NCBI GenBank assembly: GCA_022828595.1
Contig: JAKGHH010000002.1
Span: 109,551,254-109,615,253 of the forward strand
DNA from: Nelumbo lutea
Lineage: Eukaryota > Streptophyta > Magnoliopsida > Proteales > Nelumbonaceae
Length of the DNA stretch: 64,000 nt
Reading direction: 5' to 3'
A program made the translations under genes and the position numbers. Below, piece by piece: positions 37,201-47,731 of the stretch (its first letter is position 1; every line of letters starts with the position of its first letter). The notes beneath the pieces were generated by a model, which saw only the letters and a program-made list of their open reading frames with translations, ran no database searches and was not told the DNA's origin.

Positions 37201-39354
37201 AGGCTTCCAGATATTCAAGATGAACAACTCCCTAATGCATCTACTATTTCCAATGTGCCAGACCCAAACAATGATAGTGTAAGGCACACATATAATGTTG
37301 CTGAAGGGAAGATCTTTCCAAAGGATGGGAATGGCTTGTTTGCAATTGAGCAATCAAAATCTTCTCGCCGGAAACTGAGATTCAGGAAAGATTTTCAAAT
37401 TGATCCAGCTTCCAAATGGTGCGATAGACGCCGATCCTCAACTGTCTATGACAATAGGGTTCTGTTTGATGAATCTGAACGGAGATGTCATGGCACATAT
37501 ACAGAAACTTCTTCCGGGTGCATGAATGGAGTAGGCAGGCAAAGAAGCAATTCTGTTAAACCAAACACAAGAAATTCTAGTCCTAGGTTTGGTGAGAAAT
37601 TTCACTGTTTCAAAATGCGTGATAGAAATGAATTCCATTTCTGCAGCTGTAATCAACATAGTGATTACAGAGCAAAAGATGCCTCTCATGTTTCTGTTAT
37701 CAGATCTTGTAGGGAGAGCAAAACCATGAACAAGTCAGAATCTGCATCTGATTTGCCTAGGCCACGCAGTAACAAGTATAATCATGGATCTTCTATGTCT
37801 GATAGTTGTGGAAATCCCAAAAGCAAGGTTATCTCAGGAAGCATTCCTAGCAGAGATGTGTTTCATACCAAGAAAGTATGGGAGCCAATGGATGTGTGGA
37901 GAAGGTACTCCCACAGCAACTCAGATCCCGGTGTTACTCTGAATATATCTACTATCAAGGTCGATGAATGTGAAAATGATAAATGCAATCAAGATGAGAC
38001 TGGATTGCAACAACCTGATAGCACTCTCAAGTCAACAGATGAGCTGCATCTTTATGAACATTCTGGAAATTCAGGAGATGTTGGTGATTCAGATAAATGC
38101 CAAGGTAACAAGGACACTAATGGGAAGGAATCCAAAAACTCCAGCCCAAGAGTGGAGGAGGGCTGCCAGAGTGCATATAGTTTGGAAACAATGGCCCCTT
38201 ACTGTTCAAAGAATGCTGCTGCTGATGGAGTTGAATCATGTCCTATACTTTCTTCTTTTTCTAGAAATGGTACTTCTGATCCCTCAGTTAGCAGCACTTC
38301 CAGTTCAGAAAACTGCTCTTCATGCCTTAGTGAAGGTGATAGCAGTATAACCTCTTCAAGTACACAAAATGTAGAATCATCGTCAACATCAGATTCAGAA
38401 GATGTTAGCCAACAATCAGAAGGAAGAGATGCTTCAACATGTGATGACAATGGTTTTCATAAATGCCAGGATGCTGGAGTAGATGACAAACAGAGTACAA
38501 ATGGAGGCGAATCTATCAGAAGCAGGACAGATGTTGGGTCTCCATTAACAAACTCTGTCATAAGAAGCAATTTTACAGTGGACCTACAAATGAAATGTTC
38601 CCGTCCTCCCGATTCTGGTAGAATTACAATTGATATGGGTTCTCAGCAGCACAATGTGCTTCCACCAATGCATAATCAAAGCATACATTTGCCTGTGTTC
38701 CCAGCACCTTCTACCGTGAGTTACTACCATCAGAATCGAGCTTCTTGGCCTTCAGCTCCTGCAAATGGGCTAATGCCATTTCCCCAACCCAGTGGCTACA
38801 TCTTCACTAGCCCTTTAGGGTATGGCCTATCAACGAACCAGCCTTCACACTTCTGCATGCAATACAGTGGTATACAACAGTTGAGAACTCCCTTGCTTAA
38901 TGTGGCCCAACTTCCGGTCTATCAGCCTGTTAACAAAGTCAATGGCGTAACCTCAAAGGAGCAGAGCAAGAATGCTAAACTTGGTGGGGCACAGGATGCC
39001 GCCATTAGTGTAGCCGATACAGTGACAACTGAATGTCCCCTGGAGAAAATAGCACCAAGTGGTCAGACTCCAACAGCAACACCTTCACGTGGAGAAGATG
39101 GTCTTACTAGGACTGCTAAACTGTACAATGACAACAAAAACTTCTCATTATTCCATTTTGGTGGGCCTGTGGCAGTAGCAAATGGACATAATTTGAATCC
39201 AGGGCCCTTAAAAGAGGGAACAGTTGGGGATTTTTCATCGAATTCACCAGCAGATCCTGCTCTGGATGATCATACTTGCACCAAGAAAGAGACAACTGTT
39301 GAAGAATACAGTTTGTTTGCGGCAAGTAATGGGACAAGGTTTTCGTTCTTCTGA
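25239..39354 (+). CDS. NST1-like plant protein of unknown function, 8 exons
   Basis: Exons: 25239-25385, 25954-26325, 26421-26680, 27855-27996, 28977-29348, 29473-29604, 36709-36837 and 36931-39354, all with GT...AG introns and joining in frame to about 1325 residues. Order: serine-rich N-terminus (MPGLAQRNAQFSNASSS); FWSELPPHARQELLRIDKQT at 50; CxxC at 80-83; CRDC at 267-270 and a further Cys pair at 293/298, possibly zinc-binding; a well-conserved globular part to about 518 (HTARLSCDTLVDFWSALG, LDLGGLSACFITLRAWKLD); a Lys/Glu-rich coiled coil at about 519-570; then a long Ser-rich, probably disordered tail. Plant orthologues are called 'stress response protein NST1-like', but that name rests mostly on the charged coiled coil. 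Intron 6 is 7.1 kb and full of LINEs. The start follows the family's usual MPGL beginning. Confidence 0.88.
27815..27872. repeat. 15-bp repeats spanning an intron-exon junction
   Basis: TGATAGCAAGAGGTT occurs twice in tandem at the end of intron 3 (27815-27829 and 27830-27844) and a third time as the start of exon 4 (27858-27872). The intron copies lie between the pyrimidine tract plus A-run and the CCACAG acceptor. Confidence 0.85.
28103..28799 (-). mobile_element. 5'-truncated L1-type LINE in intron 4, with RNase H domain
   Basis: The minus strand carries an unbroken C-terminal RNase H domain: KLNFDGSSIGNPGPFGIGG, RAEILALHQGVKLAKQLG, IEGDSKLVIGWM and ANGFADALEKQG, ending at a stop at 28201. 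A 3'UTR and A-tail follow to 28103. A 15-bp direct repeat GTGACATTTGTTTTT flanks the insertion (28088-28102 and 28800-28814). The apparent start Met of the open frame lies in the duplicated host sequence, so it is not the LINE's own start. The insertion lies in antisense to the NST1-like gene. Confidence 0.85.
30761..30990 (-). mobile_element. RTE-type LINE fragment, minus strand (intron 6)
   Basis: Read on the minus strand, 30990-30850 encodes YAPVIDELTEN...FGDDIILIDQTSEGLN, the region around the FADD motif of plant RTE reverse transcriptases. Blocks 30761-30801 and 30803-30906 are inverted copies of 32318-32358 and 32406-32510. The fragment ends abruptly at about 30803, where the second block is joined directly. 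Confidence 0.65.
31570..32405. repeat. Diverged direct repeat of about 390 bp in intron 6
   Basis: Two copies (about 31570-31990 and 32035-32405) share AAG[T/C]TTC[C/T]ACCATCAGATC, AGATACATATG, CTTGCCATC[T/C]GATC, AAGTTCAGGAATT and GGATCATTT...GTTAGCA in order. The first copy has a roughly 70-bp insertion near 31668-31738 flanked by GCCAAATG on both sides. The origin of the unit is unknown. Confidence 0.6.
32406..32975 (+). mobile_element. RTE-type LINE 3' part, first piece (intron 6)
   Basis: The plus strand reads MFGDDIILIDQTSEGLN, then LYLGSVIHNDEGIEEDVTHR and IRAGCAKCRVASEVLCDK, then in broken frames ATKKQ/EQHVQKMS-like text and KMRERRLRWL. These are the final reverse-transcriptase blocks of plant RTE LINEs. 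The copy has stops and frameshifts. It is interrupted at 32975 by an L1-type insertion and resumes at 33550. Confidence 0.75.
32976..33533 (+). mobile_element. L1-type LINE fragment nested in the RTE LINE
   Basis: The plus strand encodes a decayed RNase H domain (KLKLNFDSNSFGNLG, RELEIEGDSLLVITWAKQ, FIFRQIDLLAKN), ending near FWAIV. The flanks GATGGTTAGTCACATG (32960-32975) and GATGGTTGCTCACATG (33534-33549) match at 14 of 16 bases and probably are the target-site duplication. No clear A-tail remains, so the copy is old. Confidence 0.65.
33550..33760 (+). mobile_element. RTE-type LINE 3' end, second piece
   Basis: Continues the piece ending at 32975: HRRPSIAPIRESDML-like text, RRVRGKPTMTWVDL and NRMEWQNRIHIADPI, followed by CGACCCCATATAGTTTGG. 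This is the familiar C-terminus and 3' end of plant RTE LINEs; the same 3' end occurs inverted at 39737. Confidence 0.7.
34142..34790 (-). mobile_element. Decayed L1-type LINE RNase H fragment (intron 6)
   Basis: On the minus strand, near 34660-34440, broken frames read MNFDGCCLPSW, FALIQTSKLAFVAAWVDLMIV, and other RNase H-like text, followed by A-runs near 34270 and 34160. Many stops; one of the oldest insertions in this intron. Confidence 0.5.
35646..36468 (+). mobile_element. 5'-truncated L1-type LINE in intron 6
   Basis: The plus strand reads KILWRCVRAAVCWTVWEERN, then TKLNFDGSSKGNP, and in a second frame RELNIRNLIVEGDSKLTINW and RCANSLADALAKQGVG, the LINE RNase H, then a 3'UTR and A-tail at about 36459-36468. 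The flanks TCTCTGTAGCCTA (35633-35645) and TCTATGTAGCCTA (36469-36481) differ at one base and form a 13-bp target-site duplication. One frame change near 36090 shows decay. Confidence 0.8.
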
Positions 39355-39736
39355 TATACTATGGGAAGAACCAAGGTGGTTGTTAGAATTCCGTCCCTGT
39401 TCCTTTCTTTGGTTATGGAGTAAGCACTTGTAGTATTTCATTAGATAATAATCGTCTTTGAGAATTCCAATTTTAGCATGTATTCATCCTCAGTTGATTC
39501 TCATTCCAAAGTCTAAATGTGTCTTGTTTCTTTTTTATTTCTTCTAGAGGAAAAAAGAAAATTGCGAGTGGTACATTTTTTAAAGCCTTTCTGTTTGCTG
39601 ATATTATATCTCTGCACACAGTTGTGTTTATAGATCTTCCTCTGGGAAGATAATTTTTGCTTGATTTCATTTTTGGCCTCCATTTGGGTTATCATTACTA
39701 TTACTTATTATCTATTATACCATCACATCCTCTTCA

Positions 39737-40140
39737 TCATCTAAGTTTTATCCCAACTATATGGGGTCTGATACATGAATCTGTTTTGCCATTCCATTTT
39801 GTTTAATGACATTCATCATATTTGTTACTACTGCCCATTTCTTTTTTGTCTACCCCTACCTTTTAGTTCTAGCACCTTCAACTTATAACAAATCACCTCT
39901 TCTTACAGATCTTCCATATGGTCTTCTATTCATGTGATCAAACAATCTGGGTCTACTTTCTCTCCTTTTATCACCCATTCGAGTTATTATTATTTAGGCT
40001 CCTTCAAATAACTTTATTTCTAATCATGTCCTTATGGTTTTTCTATGCATCCATCTCAGTATACGGATTTCTGCCACACATTTTTTAGTTATGTTATTTC
40101 TTTACTTACCGCAATTTCATATAACTGGCTTCACGACTGA
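39737..40140 (-). mobile_element. RTE-type LINE 3' end, minus strand
   Basis: Read on the minus strand, this ends with ATGAATC...AGACCCCATATAGTTGGGAT, the typical 3' end of plant RTE LINEs, preceded by decayed C-terminal RT text. It lies about 380 bases past the NST1-like stop codon, so it may sit in or near that gene's 3'UTR. A 19-base A-run near 40188 is outside it. Confidence 0.6.
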
Positions 40141-40778
40141 TTTAGTGTTTTATATATTTTTTTAATCTAAGTGGCATTCACCCATTGCAAAAAAAAAAAA
40201 AAAAAAGGTTAACATTGAAGTGACACGAAAGCACTACCATTCCCTTGTGAGTTGCAACCCTGTTGCATGCTCATTGCCGGAAGTAAAAAAGCAGTTTGTG
40301 TGAATCTACATGTTGGGGCATTTCCATTTCCACATGTATAACACGCTGAGTCTAATAATAATAATCTACTCTCTGTTTGGGAAAAGTACATATACAAAAA
40401 TGATCAGTATAAATACAAATATGCTTGATTCATGAAAATGCAAAATTGATTTAGTTTTGTGACTAGATCAGATGGTCGGACTGGAAAAACCAGGAACCGG
40501 TTAGGTGACCAGTTCCATTTTCCCTAAAAATTGGATTTTCCCTCAAAACCGTTGATTTTGGTCAGCGAACTGTTGAACCGGGCAATTAATCATTCGAACG
40601 GTTTTGACTATTTTTTATTTTTTTGTCAGAACGGGATAAATGGATTCTTATCAAACACTAGCAAAATTGAATTAGAGTGCATATATGCATTGAACAGCTA
40701 TTTGCACTCTTCCCAAACGGAGTCCTAGTGAGATGGATATACTTTTGTTTGCCAACGTTAGAGATAGCAATTTAACAT

Positions 40779-40938
40779 GAGACGGGATCTGCTCCTCACA
40801 CTCGAGCGCCTCACATGCACATCCACCGTGCATTAGGAATATCTCCTGTGAATAATAACTTAAAAGTACGGGAGATGTTCCCAACACATGGTAAGATATG
40901 CTTGTGAGGCACCTTCTGTGAGGAGCAGATCCGGTCTC
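40779..40938. mobile_element. Mutator-type MITE, 160 bp
   Basis: The ends are an almost perfect 22-bp inverted repeat: GAGACGGGATCTGCTCCTCA on the left against GAGACCGGATCTGCTCCTCA on the right. A perfect 9-bp duplication ATTTAACAT flanks it (40770-40778 and 40939-40947), the length made by Mutator transposases. No coding capacity. Confidence 0.85.
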
Positions 40939-41399
40939 ATTTAACATACCCTAGGCTCCGACCCACCCTGCCTTGGTCAGGGTGTTTTATTTACCGTTGA
41001 CTAGGTTGAGTGGGTTTTGGGAAAACTTAAAAATTTTGGTGACTGAGGACAGGGTAGGTGTGTATTTGTCTACCTTGCCTCGAGCTTCGCCAAAAGCCTA
41101 TCTCAATAGATAATATGTTGTATATATATATACATTGTTGCTTCATCTCTTAGTTATTATAGGATTGGCAATCTTATTTGTCATCAATACATGGGTGTAG
41201 TTTTACACCATTGTTCATCCAAACGTATATATATTTTACACTATTCTTCCAAACGCACACCAGTGTAAAAGCTGCATTTATCCAGTTCATTTTTTGTGCT
41301 TACATGTTGGACCACTCTTCTTTTACACCGATGGAGTTTTGCCTTTACACCTCAAAAAAACACAACCTAAGAGACTTAAGTCCAAGTAGGGGAAAATCA

Positions 41400-42372
41400 A
41401 AATAGTAGTATTAGATAGATAAATACAAAGGTAATACAACAATGATACAAAGAAGCACAAGCATCATGGTTTGTCATGGGGATAAAAACTGGCAAGGTTC
41501 TTGGAGTAGTTCGGAGTTCACCTGCAAGGGGAGAGACAAGGTTAGAGGGCCTAGGGTGATATCAGTATGAATTGAATACTAATCTTACCTTTATATAGGC
41601 TTTGGAAGCATGCCAGGAGTGTATATGTCAGGCAAGTGGATGACATCTATCGGTCTTCGAGACACCTAATGCTTGGCTTGAACACTTGGAGCTCGGTCAG
41701 GACCACCTGGAACTTGGTCAGGACTCAGGACATCAAGCCACCTGATGCTCGGATATAACATGTTCAACAAACTTACCCACCACGTTACGAATGCATGGAG
41801 CAAGCTTGGGTACCATTGATTAACGAGGTTGCCTTACGTGTTGGCAATCATGCTGCACGGGCTGTCAAATGGTTGCCTTACTGAGCTTGTCCTCGTTGAG
41901 GTCTTCATTGTGATCATGGTTGGAATCATAGTTTCTGTCCCGTATGTTAAGTTGAAGGATGTCTCCATGGTGGCCATCCTACTCATAGTCCAATATGCCC
42001 ATAATACAGTGGGGAGTTCTTTTAACGAGATGAACCGCTGGTGGATGCCCATTCTCTACACCAATTATGGAATCTAATTGTTTTACGTGAGGTAACCCGA
42101 ACCTGCAAATGATATTCTTCCACACGATGTTTTATATGTTCCAAGATGTAAATATCAACAACGGCTCAGCTTTTACCCAGTGTGGAAGTAATCAATTGCA
42201 ACCACAAGCTAATTAAGTTGCCCCGTGGCCGGAGGAAACAGTCTAGTAGGTCGAGGCCCCATTGCGTGAACAACCATGACTTAACGAGGTAATTGGAGGT
42301 CGACTGCTGGTTAGAGAGGGATATTGGCACGGTGCCACAAAGTCCAAAAATTGATATCCTTTTCCAGTTCAA
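41400..42372 (-). pseudogene. Ty3/gypsy integrase remnant with part of an LTR
   Basis: The minus strand at 42372-42166 reads SWLFTQWGLDLLDCFLRPRG, matching the gypsy integrase core (W-P-F-x-x-W-G-x-D). 42052-41834 reads ELPTVLWAYWTMSRMATMET and NLTYGTETMIPTMI, the C-terminal part of the core. Further along the minus strand TATATAAAGG (near 41595) and a leader-like stretch fit a gypsy LTR. RT, protease and gag are missing. Confidence 0.75.
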
Positions 42373-42374
42373 GC

Positions 42375-43110
42375 ATTATATCGATGAGATAGAAATGACA
42401 CGGTGGCTATTGAAAAACTTCAGGAAATAGGAACCAGTAAGGAACCAAAAACAAGTACAGATTGGAGGTTGTTTTACTATTTTTTTCCTGAAATAAGAAC
42501 TAACATGCAATCTTAAGAAAAAAAGAACTACTAGGCAATCAACTAAAAAAGGAAAAATAAAGTAAAAGCATAAAGAAGAAAAAGGATTATTAAATCTCGA
42601 ATCTGGATTCATAGTCAGAAAGCTCAGAATTTTTAGAAGTTAATGATAGAAAAAGAAAATTCAGAAATCCAAATCGAAATATAGGTTTAAACTTTATAGG
42701 GGTCTGAAAAAAATTTAAGTTAATGATAGCCTGTATTTGCTATCAAGAGGAAAAATATTCCATTTTTAAGAAGAAATAAGGAAAGATGAGTGAAATCAGA
42801 GTTATTACTGAGACACTCAAGTTGTCAAACTGATCAAAAAAAGGACTGCATTTTATTTGAAAACGAAAAACACAGTTCAAAAGAAAAACAACTTTCCGGC
42901 CTAAAATCATCTAATCAGAGATGAAAATTACAAATACAGGCATTGATTAGCAACAGGTAACACCCTAAAATACAAAAGGTTGTCTATGCAAAATATACTT
43001 CAAAACTCAGATGAATCCATGGCAGTTACTGATCCCATTTCCAATTCTTGGACATGAAGTTGCCATGGTTTCTTTTAACTCCTGGTGACAACAGAAGCTC
43101 AAACTCAACA
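42375..43110. other. Intergenic, no gene seen
   Basis: AT-rich sequence between the gypsy remnant and the plastid-protein gene. It must hold the latter's 3'UTR and polyadenylation region, near 43112 and below on the minus strand. Confidence 0.4.
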
Positions 43111-43112
43111 GT

Positions 43113-44203
43113 TTACTCTGTCGGGGTGCCTTCTCTGCAAAACTTCAAAACAGCAAAGTAGAAACCAGGCTCGTCTTCAAATTCAGCTATCTCAAATGAA
43201 TGATTGGCTGCAACCTTCTCCAAAGTAAGTCTATCAGGCAAGTCAAAAATCACCACATCAGAATACTGTTGTCTTTGCTTCTCTACAACTTCCCTTCCTT
43301 GAGAGTAGCTGATTACCAGTCTTGCACCTATGCAAACCACAGTCAGAAGTTTAACTAAAACGGTAAAAGATAGACAAATCTCAAGACCCATTACTCCAAA
43401 AACCACTCAAGCGATTTTACAACTCGGAGTAAAACAAATCAAGCATAATTCAAACACAAAATGAAAGAATGAAAAAAAAAATCTTTGGGTATTCTGTTCC
43501 GAGCTGTAATAGTTCAATTCTGGAGGTTGATAAGGAATCCCCACTCCAGATTTCACGATTTTATAAGGCTCGAAGGTGAACAAAACAATCAGATAAGTTG
43601 AGGAAAGATACCTGATGAACAATGTCGGGACAGAGAAGCGAAAATTTTATCGAGTTCAAAGGGCAAAGCAGGCAAGTAGCAAAGGAAAACTACATCAAAG
43701 GGCGTCCATTTCTCAGGCACATTGATCAATTCGCCTTGCCAACACTTGACACTGTCGTGTTTCTCTTTAATCCCGGCTAAAACGAAGAGAGAGTCGTGGA
43801 CGAAAAGCATAAGCCGGCACGACGGCGATGATTCGACCAAGCGGTCGACAAATTCTTCTGTGGCGATAGAAACCAAAACCCTAGAGTCCCCATTGATTTG
43901 TCCAGCGGAGATTATCCGGTTAGTCTTCCGAGTACGTTGTTCGTCGGAGTTCGTCTCGTCGGTTTCGAGGAACGACCAGTCCTTCTCCACGATATCTTCG
44001 AAGGTGATGATGGAGATGGGGGCTTCGGTTGAAGGAGTTGGAATCTCAGGGGAGGAACGAGGGACACCGAAGGAACGAAGCGAGTTCTGTGAAGATGAGA
44101 AGGGGAGAGATAACTTATTCCGACGACGAAATTGGAGACGATGATGTGATGAAGGGAGAACTGGCGGATGAAGGATGGAAGGTGGCGAGTACAGTGAAGC
44201 CAT
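43113..44203 (-). CDS. Probable plastid protein with methyltransferase-like C-terminus, 2 exons
   Basis: Exon 1 runs 44203-43612 and exon 2 43327-43113. The join (TCATCAG|GTGCAAG) is in frame and gives about 268 residues. I chose the Met at 44203 (MASLYSPPS): the next 50 residues are rich in Ser, Pro and Arg and poor in acids, like a chloroplast transit peptide. An earlier in-frame ATG at 44323 would add 40 residues. The second half (ESSPSCRLMLFVHDSLFVLAG, PFDVVFLCYLPALPFELDKI, GARLVISYSQGREVVEKQRQ, VAANHSFEIAEFEDEPGFY) looks like the later strands of a Rossmann methyltransferase fold. No clear SAM-binding glycine motif is visible, so catalysis is uncertain. The family is plant-specific as far as I recall, and its role is unknown. 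Confidence 0.75.
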
Positions 44204-44329
44204 GGACGAGGAAGGAGGTATAGTGCAGCAGGGGGAGAGGGGTTTATGAGTTTGCTGGAGTAGTGGACGACTCAGTGTAGGAGGGCTGTAGATAGGATGT
44301 GTTTTACACGTGGAAGACATCATAATGCA

Positions 44330-45520
44330 GATACATCCGATGGATACACTGCACGTGGCAACTTTCTAGCTAACATCTTCGCCGGATCATCCTCACGATA
44401 TTTGAAAATTGAAGTTATACACGCCTTTTAGGCCCGTTCGCTTTTCGGTAATTTATGTAATTAACTGGGTAGGTGTTGCTGAGGAAAGAATTAAACCACT
44501 AATTGCATTTATTGATTCATGTTATTTTATTTTTGATGTAAATAAGATATTGATCATTTTAATCATAAAAATTCATTATTGAAAGGGATATTTTATTTTA
44601 TTCAAATATTGATAATTTCCTTTAAGTGGGAAAGTTATTTATAAAATAAATTTTCTTTGATTGCACATAAATCTAAAAAAAATGAGATTCTTGATCAATG
44701 GGAATCAAAATCCCATATACCAACTTCCCCCTTCTCAAAATCCAAAAAAAGAACACCCCCTAAACCCTAAAATCTTAACTCTAAACTCTTTAACTTCAGA
44801 TCCTATTCACTTAAACTTTAATATGAGACCTTACAAAAATAAATAAACTTTAAATCCTATGCCCTTAAACTTTAATCTTAAATCTTAAACTCTAAAATTC
44901 TATAATTTAACCTTCAAATCGTGCATTGAAGCCCTAAATCTAAACTTTAAACTTTAAATTATAACCTCTTATTCTAAAACCTAAACCCCTGTTCAAATTT
45001 GTGTGATATGACACATGTCCTCCAATAGGGGGGATCATTTATGATCTTGTTCCGCCTAGCCCACCAATTTTTTGGCCTGGGCAGCCATATTCCTATATGG
45101 TTTGCTCAATCCGAACTTGCATCAAGTCCACATACAATGGATCACATTTGTGCCCCACAAACGCCCCAGATGCACATCTCAGTGCATAGGGGACATCTCC
45201 CCAAGTTACTAGTGGGAGATATTTCCAATACAATACACGATTGGGATATACTATGGGGTGTTTGTAGGGCGTCTTCTTTGGGGTGAATATGTGAATTCCA
45301 TACAATGCAGGCATGGCCCAAGTAGGCCTTTAAGTCTGATTGGCTTGAGGGTACACGCGATGTATGGGATGAGGCACCCCCTCCTTGTCCTCCGCTCCTA
45401 TAAGTCAAGACATTCTACTCCATCTTTGCCCCAACCCAAGTGGCAGGGCGGGTTTAAGGCAAGGCACCCATTTCCCATCAGGGATAGAGAATCCTCAAAT
45501 CCCCTCCCCCCTCGCGAGAC
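44330..45520. other. Intergenic with degenerate telomere-like sequence and an inverted repeat
   Basis: At about 44755-44995 CCCTAAA-like words recur (CCCTAAACCCTAAAA, CTTAAACTTTAA, CCCTAAATCTAAA), like a decayed telomeric repeat. At 45140-45260, GCCCCACAAACGCCCCA and GCCCTACAAACACCCCA (read inward) form an inverted pair, perhaps a small MITE; no target duplication was seen. No gene. Confidence 0.45.
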
Positions 45521-45523
45521 AAC

Positions 45524-45992
45524 TAGGGGTGTTCATGGTTCAGTTAACCGAACCGTAGGGTTATTTTTTGAATCGAATTGATCTGGTCGTTTTTTTGAAT
45601 ATTCGAACCAAAACCAAACCGATGCAACCAATTAATCGGTCGACCGATTAACCGATGGATCGGTTAATTGCACTTCAGTTTTTCAATTTTTTATGCACTC
45701 AAAATAAGAGAGAGAAAGAGAGATGGTCGTCAGTCAATCTATAATTTTTTTCCCATTGGAGAAGAAGAATAGAGATGAGAGATGAGAAACTGAGAACTCG
45801 GAGACTGTCGATCGGAGCCCAGAGGTCATTGTCAGTTCAGTTAACCACCGTTTTTTTTTTAAGTTAACCAAAACCGAACCGGAATTGTCGATTTTTAAGA
45901 ATATCAAACCGAAACCGAACCGGTCGGTTTGATTAAACAAGTTTTTGGTTCGATTTTAGTGGGTTTGGTTTTTCGGTTTTTTCTCACACCTA
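45524..45992. mobile_element. hAT-type MITE, 469 bp, TAGGGGTG family
   Basis: Ends TAGGGGTG and, read inward from the right, TAGGTGTG. A perfect 8-bp duplication GAGACAAC flanks it (45516-45523 and 45993-46000). The inside carries GGTTCAGTTAACCGAACC on one side and AACCGAAACCGAACCGG on the other, so long imperfect inverted repeats extend inward. No coding capacity. Confidence 0.85.
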
Positions 45993-46509
45993 GAGACAAC
46001 CACTTAAAAAATCTAATTTATAGATATTTTTCAAATAGGAAAATGAGAATTTTGGTGTATTTTAGGAATTGGATTATGATAATTTGGGGTTATTTTATAA
46101 ATAAAATTATGGAATCGTAGGATTATAAGAATATAAGGAAAACTTAGAGATATTTTAAAAATTAATATTAAATGTACAGAACAAGGTAGAGCGCCTTTTT
46201 TAGAGGGAAAATTGCCATCCCTACGATGCTAATAATTTTCTATAACTAATTAACTAATAATAACTTAAATAACAATAAATTACACTATTTTATGATAATT
46301 TCCAAAAAAAAAAATATTGATATTTCTATTGATTAGTAGTAATGTATAGTAAATTAATCAGGGCAAATTTCTCACTACCCTTACTAATGTGTGGGTTGAA
46401 AGCATTGTTTTATGACGGTGTCTTTTTTTTTTTTTTTTGTTTGGAAACATTGTTGCCATGTAGGACGTTTCCTAGAGCAAGAACAATGTTTTCTGTTTGG
46501 TACCAATGC

Positions 46510-46785
46510 TCTAGGAAACACTTTCAGCACTGGGTACCTATTATCCAGTGCCACATCATGTCCCTATCACTAACACCTCATGTCCCTATTGGCAACAACA
46601 AGTTGCAGCTCCAAAAGTGCCAAATTCGGCATTGTTCCAAGCCAGCTCTAAGAAATGTTTTCAGCATCGGTACCTATTATCCAGTGCCATGTCATGTCCC
46701 TATCACTGCCACTTCATGTCCCTATTGGTGGCAATGAGTTGTAGCTCCAGGAAATGCCAAATTCGGTGTTGCTCCAAGCCATGCC
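46510..46785. repeat. Tandem repeat, two 136-bp units
   Basis: The phrase TACCTATTATCCAGTGCCA occurs at 46535 and 46671, and the text around both (TCATGTCCCTATTGG, CCAAATTCGG, GCTCCAAGCCA) repeats in the same order. The units are diverged. Small open frames across them are not convincing genes. Confidence 0.7.
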
Positions 46786-46916
46786 TTCCCGATTTCCAAG
46801 GTGTGGCTTGGAGCACCGTTTTTTATGAAAAAACAATTCCAAACAAGCAGGTGTTTCCTGGAGAACCGTTTTTTCTGACGTGGTGTTGATGTGTCATCAT
46901 TTTTTGGAACAACAAC

Positions 46917-47423
46917 TAGGGGTGTCCACGATTCGTTAACCGAACCATGGGCATATTTTGCAAACTGAACCGGTGGTACAAATTTTTCCATTTCTCCAAA
47001 CCAAAACGGAACCGATACCACTAGTTAACTGGTCTGTCAATTTCGATTGACCAGTTCGATTCTTCGTTTTATCAGTTTTTTATATTTATAATATATATTA
47101 TATAAATATATGTATAATATTATATTATAAATAATAAATGATATACAATATATTATAAATATTTTAAAATATATATATAATATTTATAAATAGATTATTA
47201 CAAACATAATAAAGATGTATAATGAATATATATTTTTATATAATATATATAAAATATACATATAAATATATATACCGGTCAGTTTGGTTAACTAGCGGTT
47301 TTTTTGTAAGTTGACTGAAAACAGAATTAGTCCTTCGGTTTTTTAAAAAATCCAAACCAAAATTGAACTGATCGATTCGGTTAACCGCATTTAGTTTGAT
47401 TCGGTTTTTCATAGACACCCCTA
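46917..47423. mobile_element. hAT-type MITE, 507 bp, TAGGGGTG family
   Basis: The ends are a perfect 10-bp inverted repeat TAGGGGTGTC. The inner flanks hold TTCGTTAACCGAACC and its counterpart, as in the element at 45524. The centre is an AT-only palindromic stretch, as in the one at 6758. The flanking octamers (ACAACAAC and GCAACGGC) match at only five of eight bases, so the duplication is decayed or absent. Confidence 0.75.
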
Positions 47424-47731
47424 GCAACGGCATCGATGCCAAACAGACGCCTAATTGACAAACTCTATTCATACTATTTAACAATTGTATTAAACTATTT
47501 CTAATGTTTCTAACAATTGACTAACTCTTCCCATATTACTAACATCCATTAATATTTTGCCAAAATCTGTAGAAATATGACAATAATTTTTTTAATCTAA
47601 TATTACCCTCCATGTCTCTCTCACACACACTTTCTCTCTCCCCTCCCTCTCTCTCGCTCTTCCATTTGACTTTATCGAGAAGAGATGGAGCCGCTGACTT
47701 GATATATATTTTCTAAAATGGCATTTGGAGG

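Noticed and set aside
45041..45581. Overlapping small frames of 73-107 codons
   Set aside because: No family resemblance, several overlapping on both strands, and part lies across a MITE boundary.
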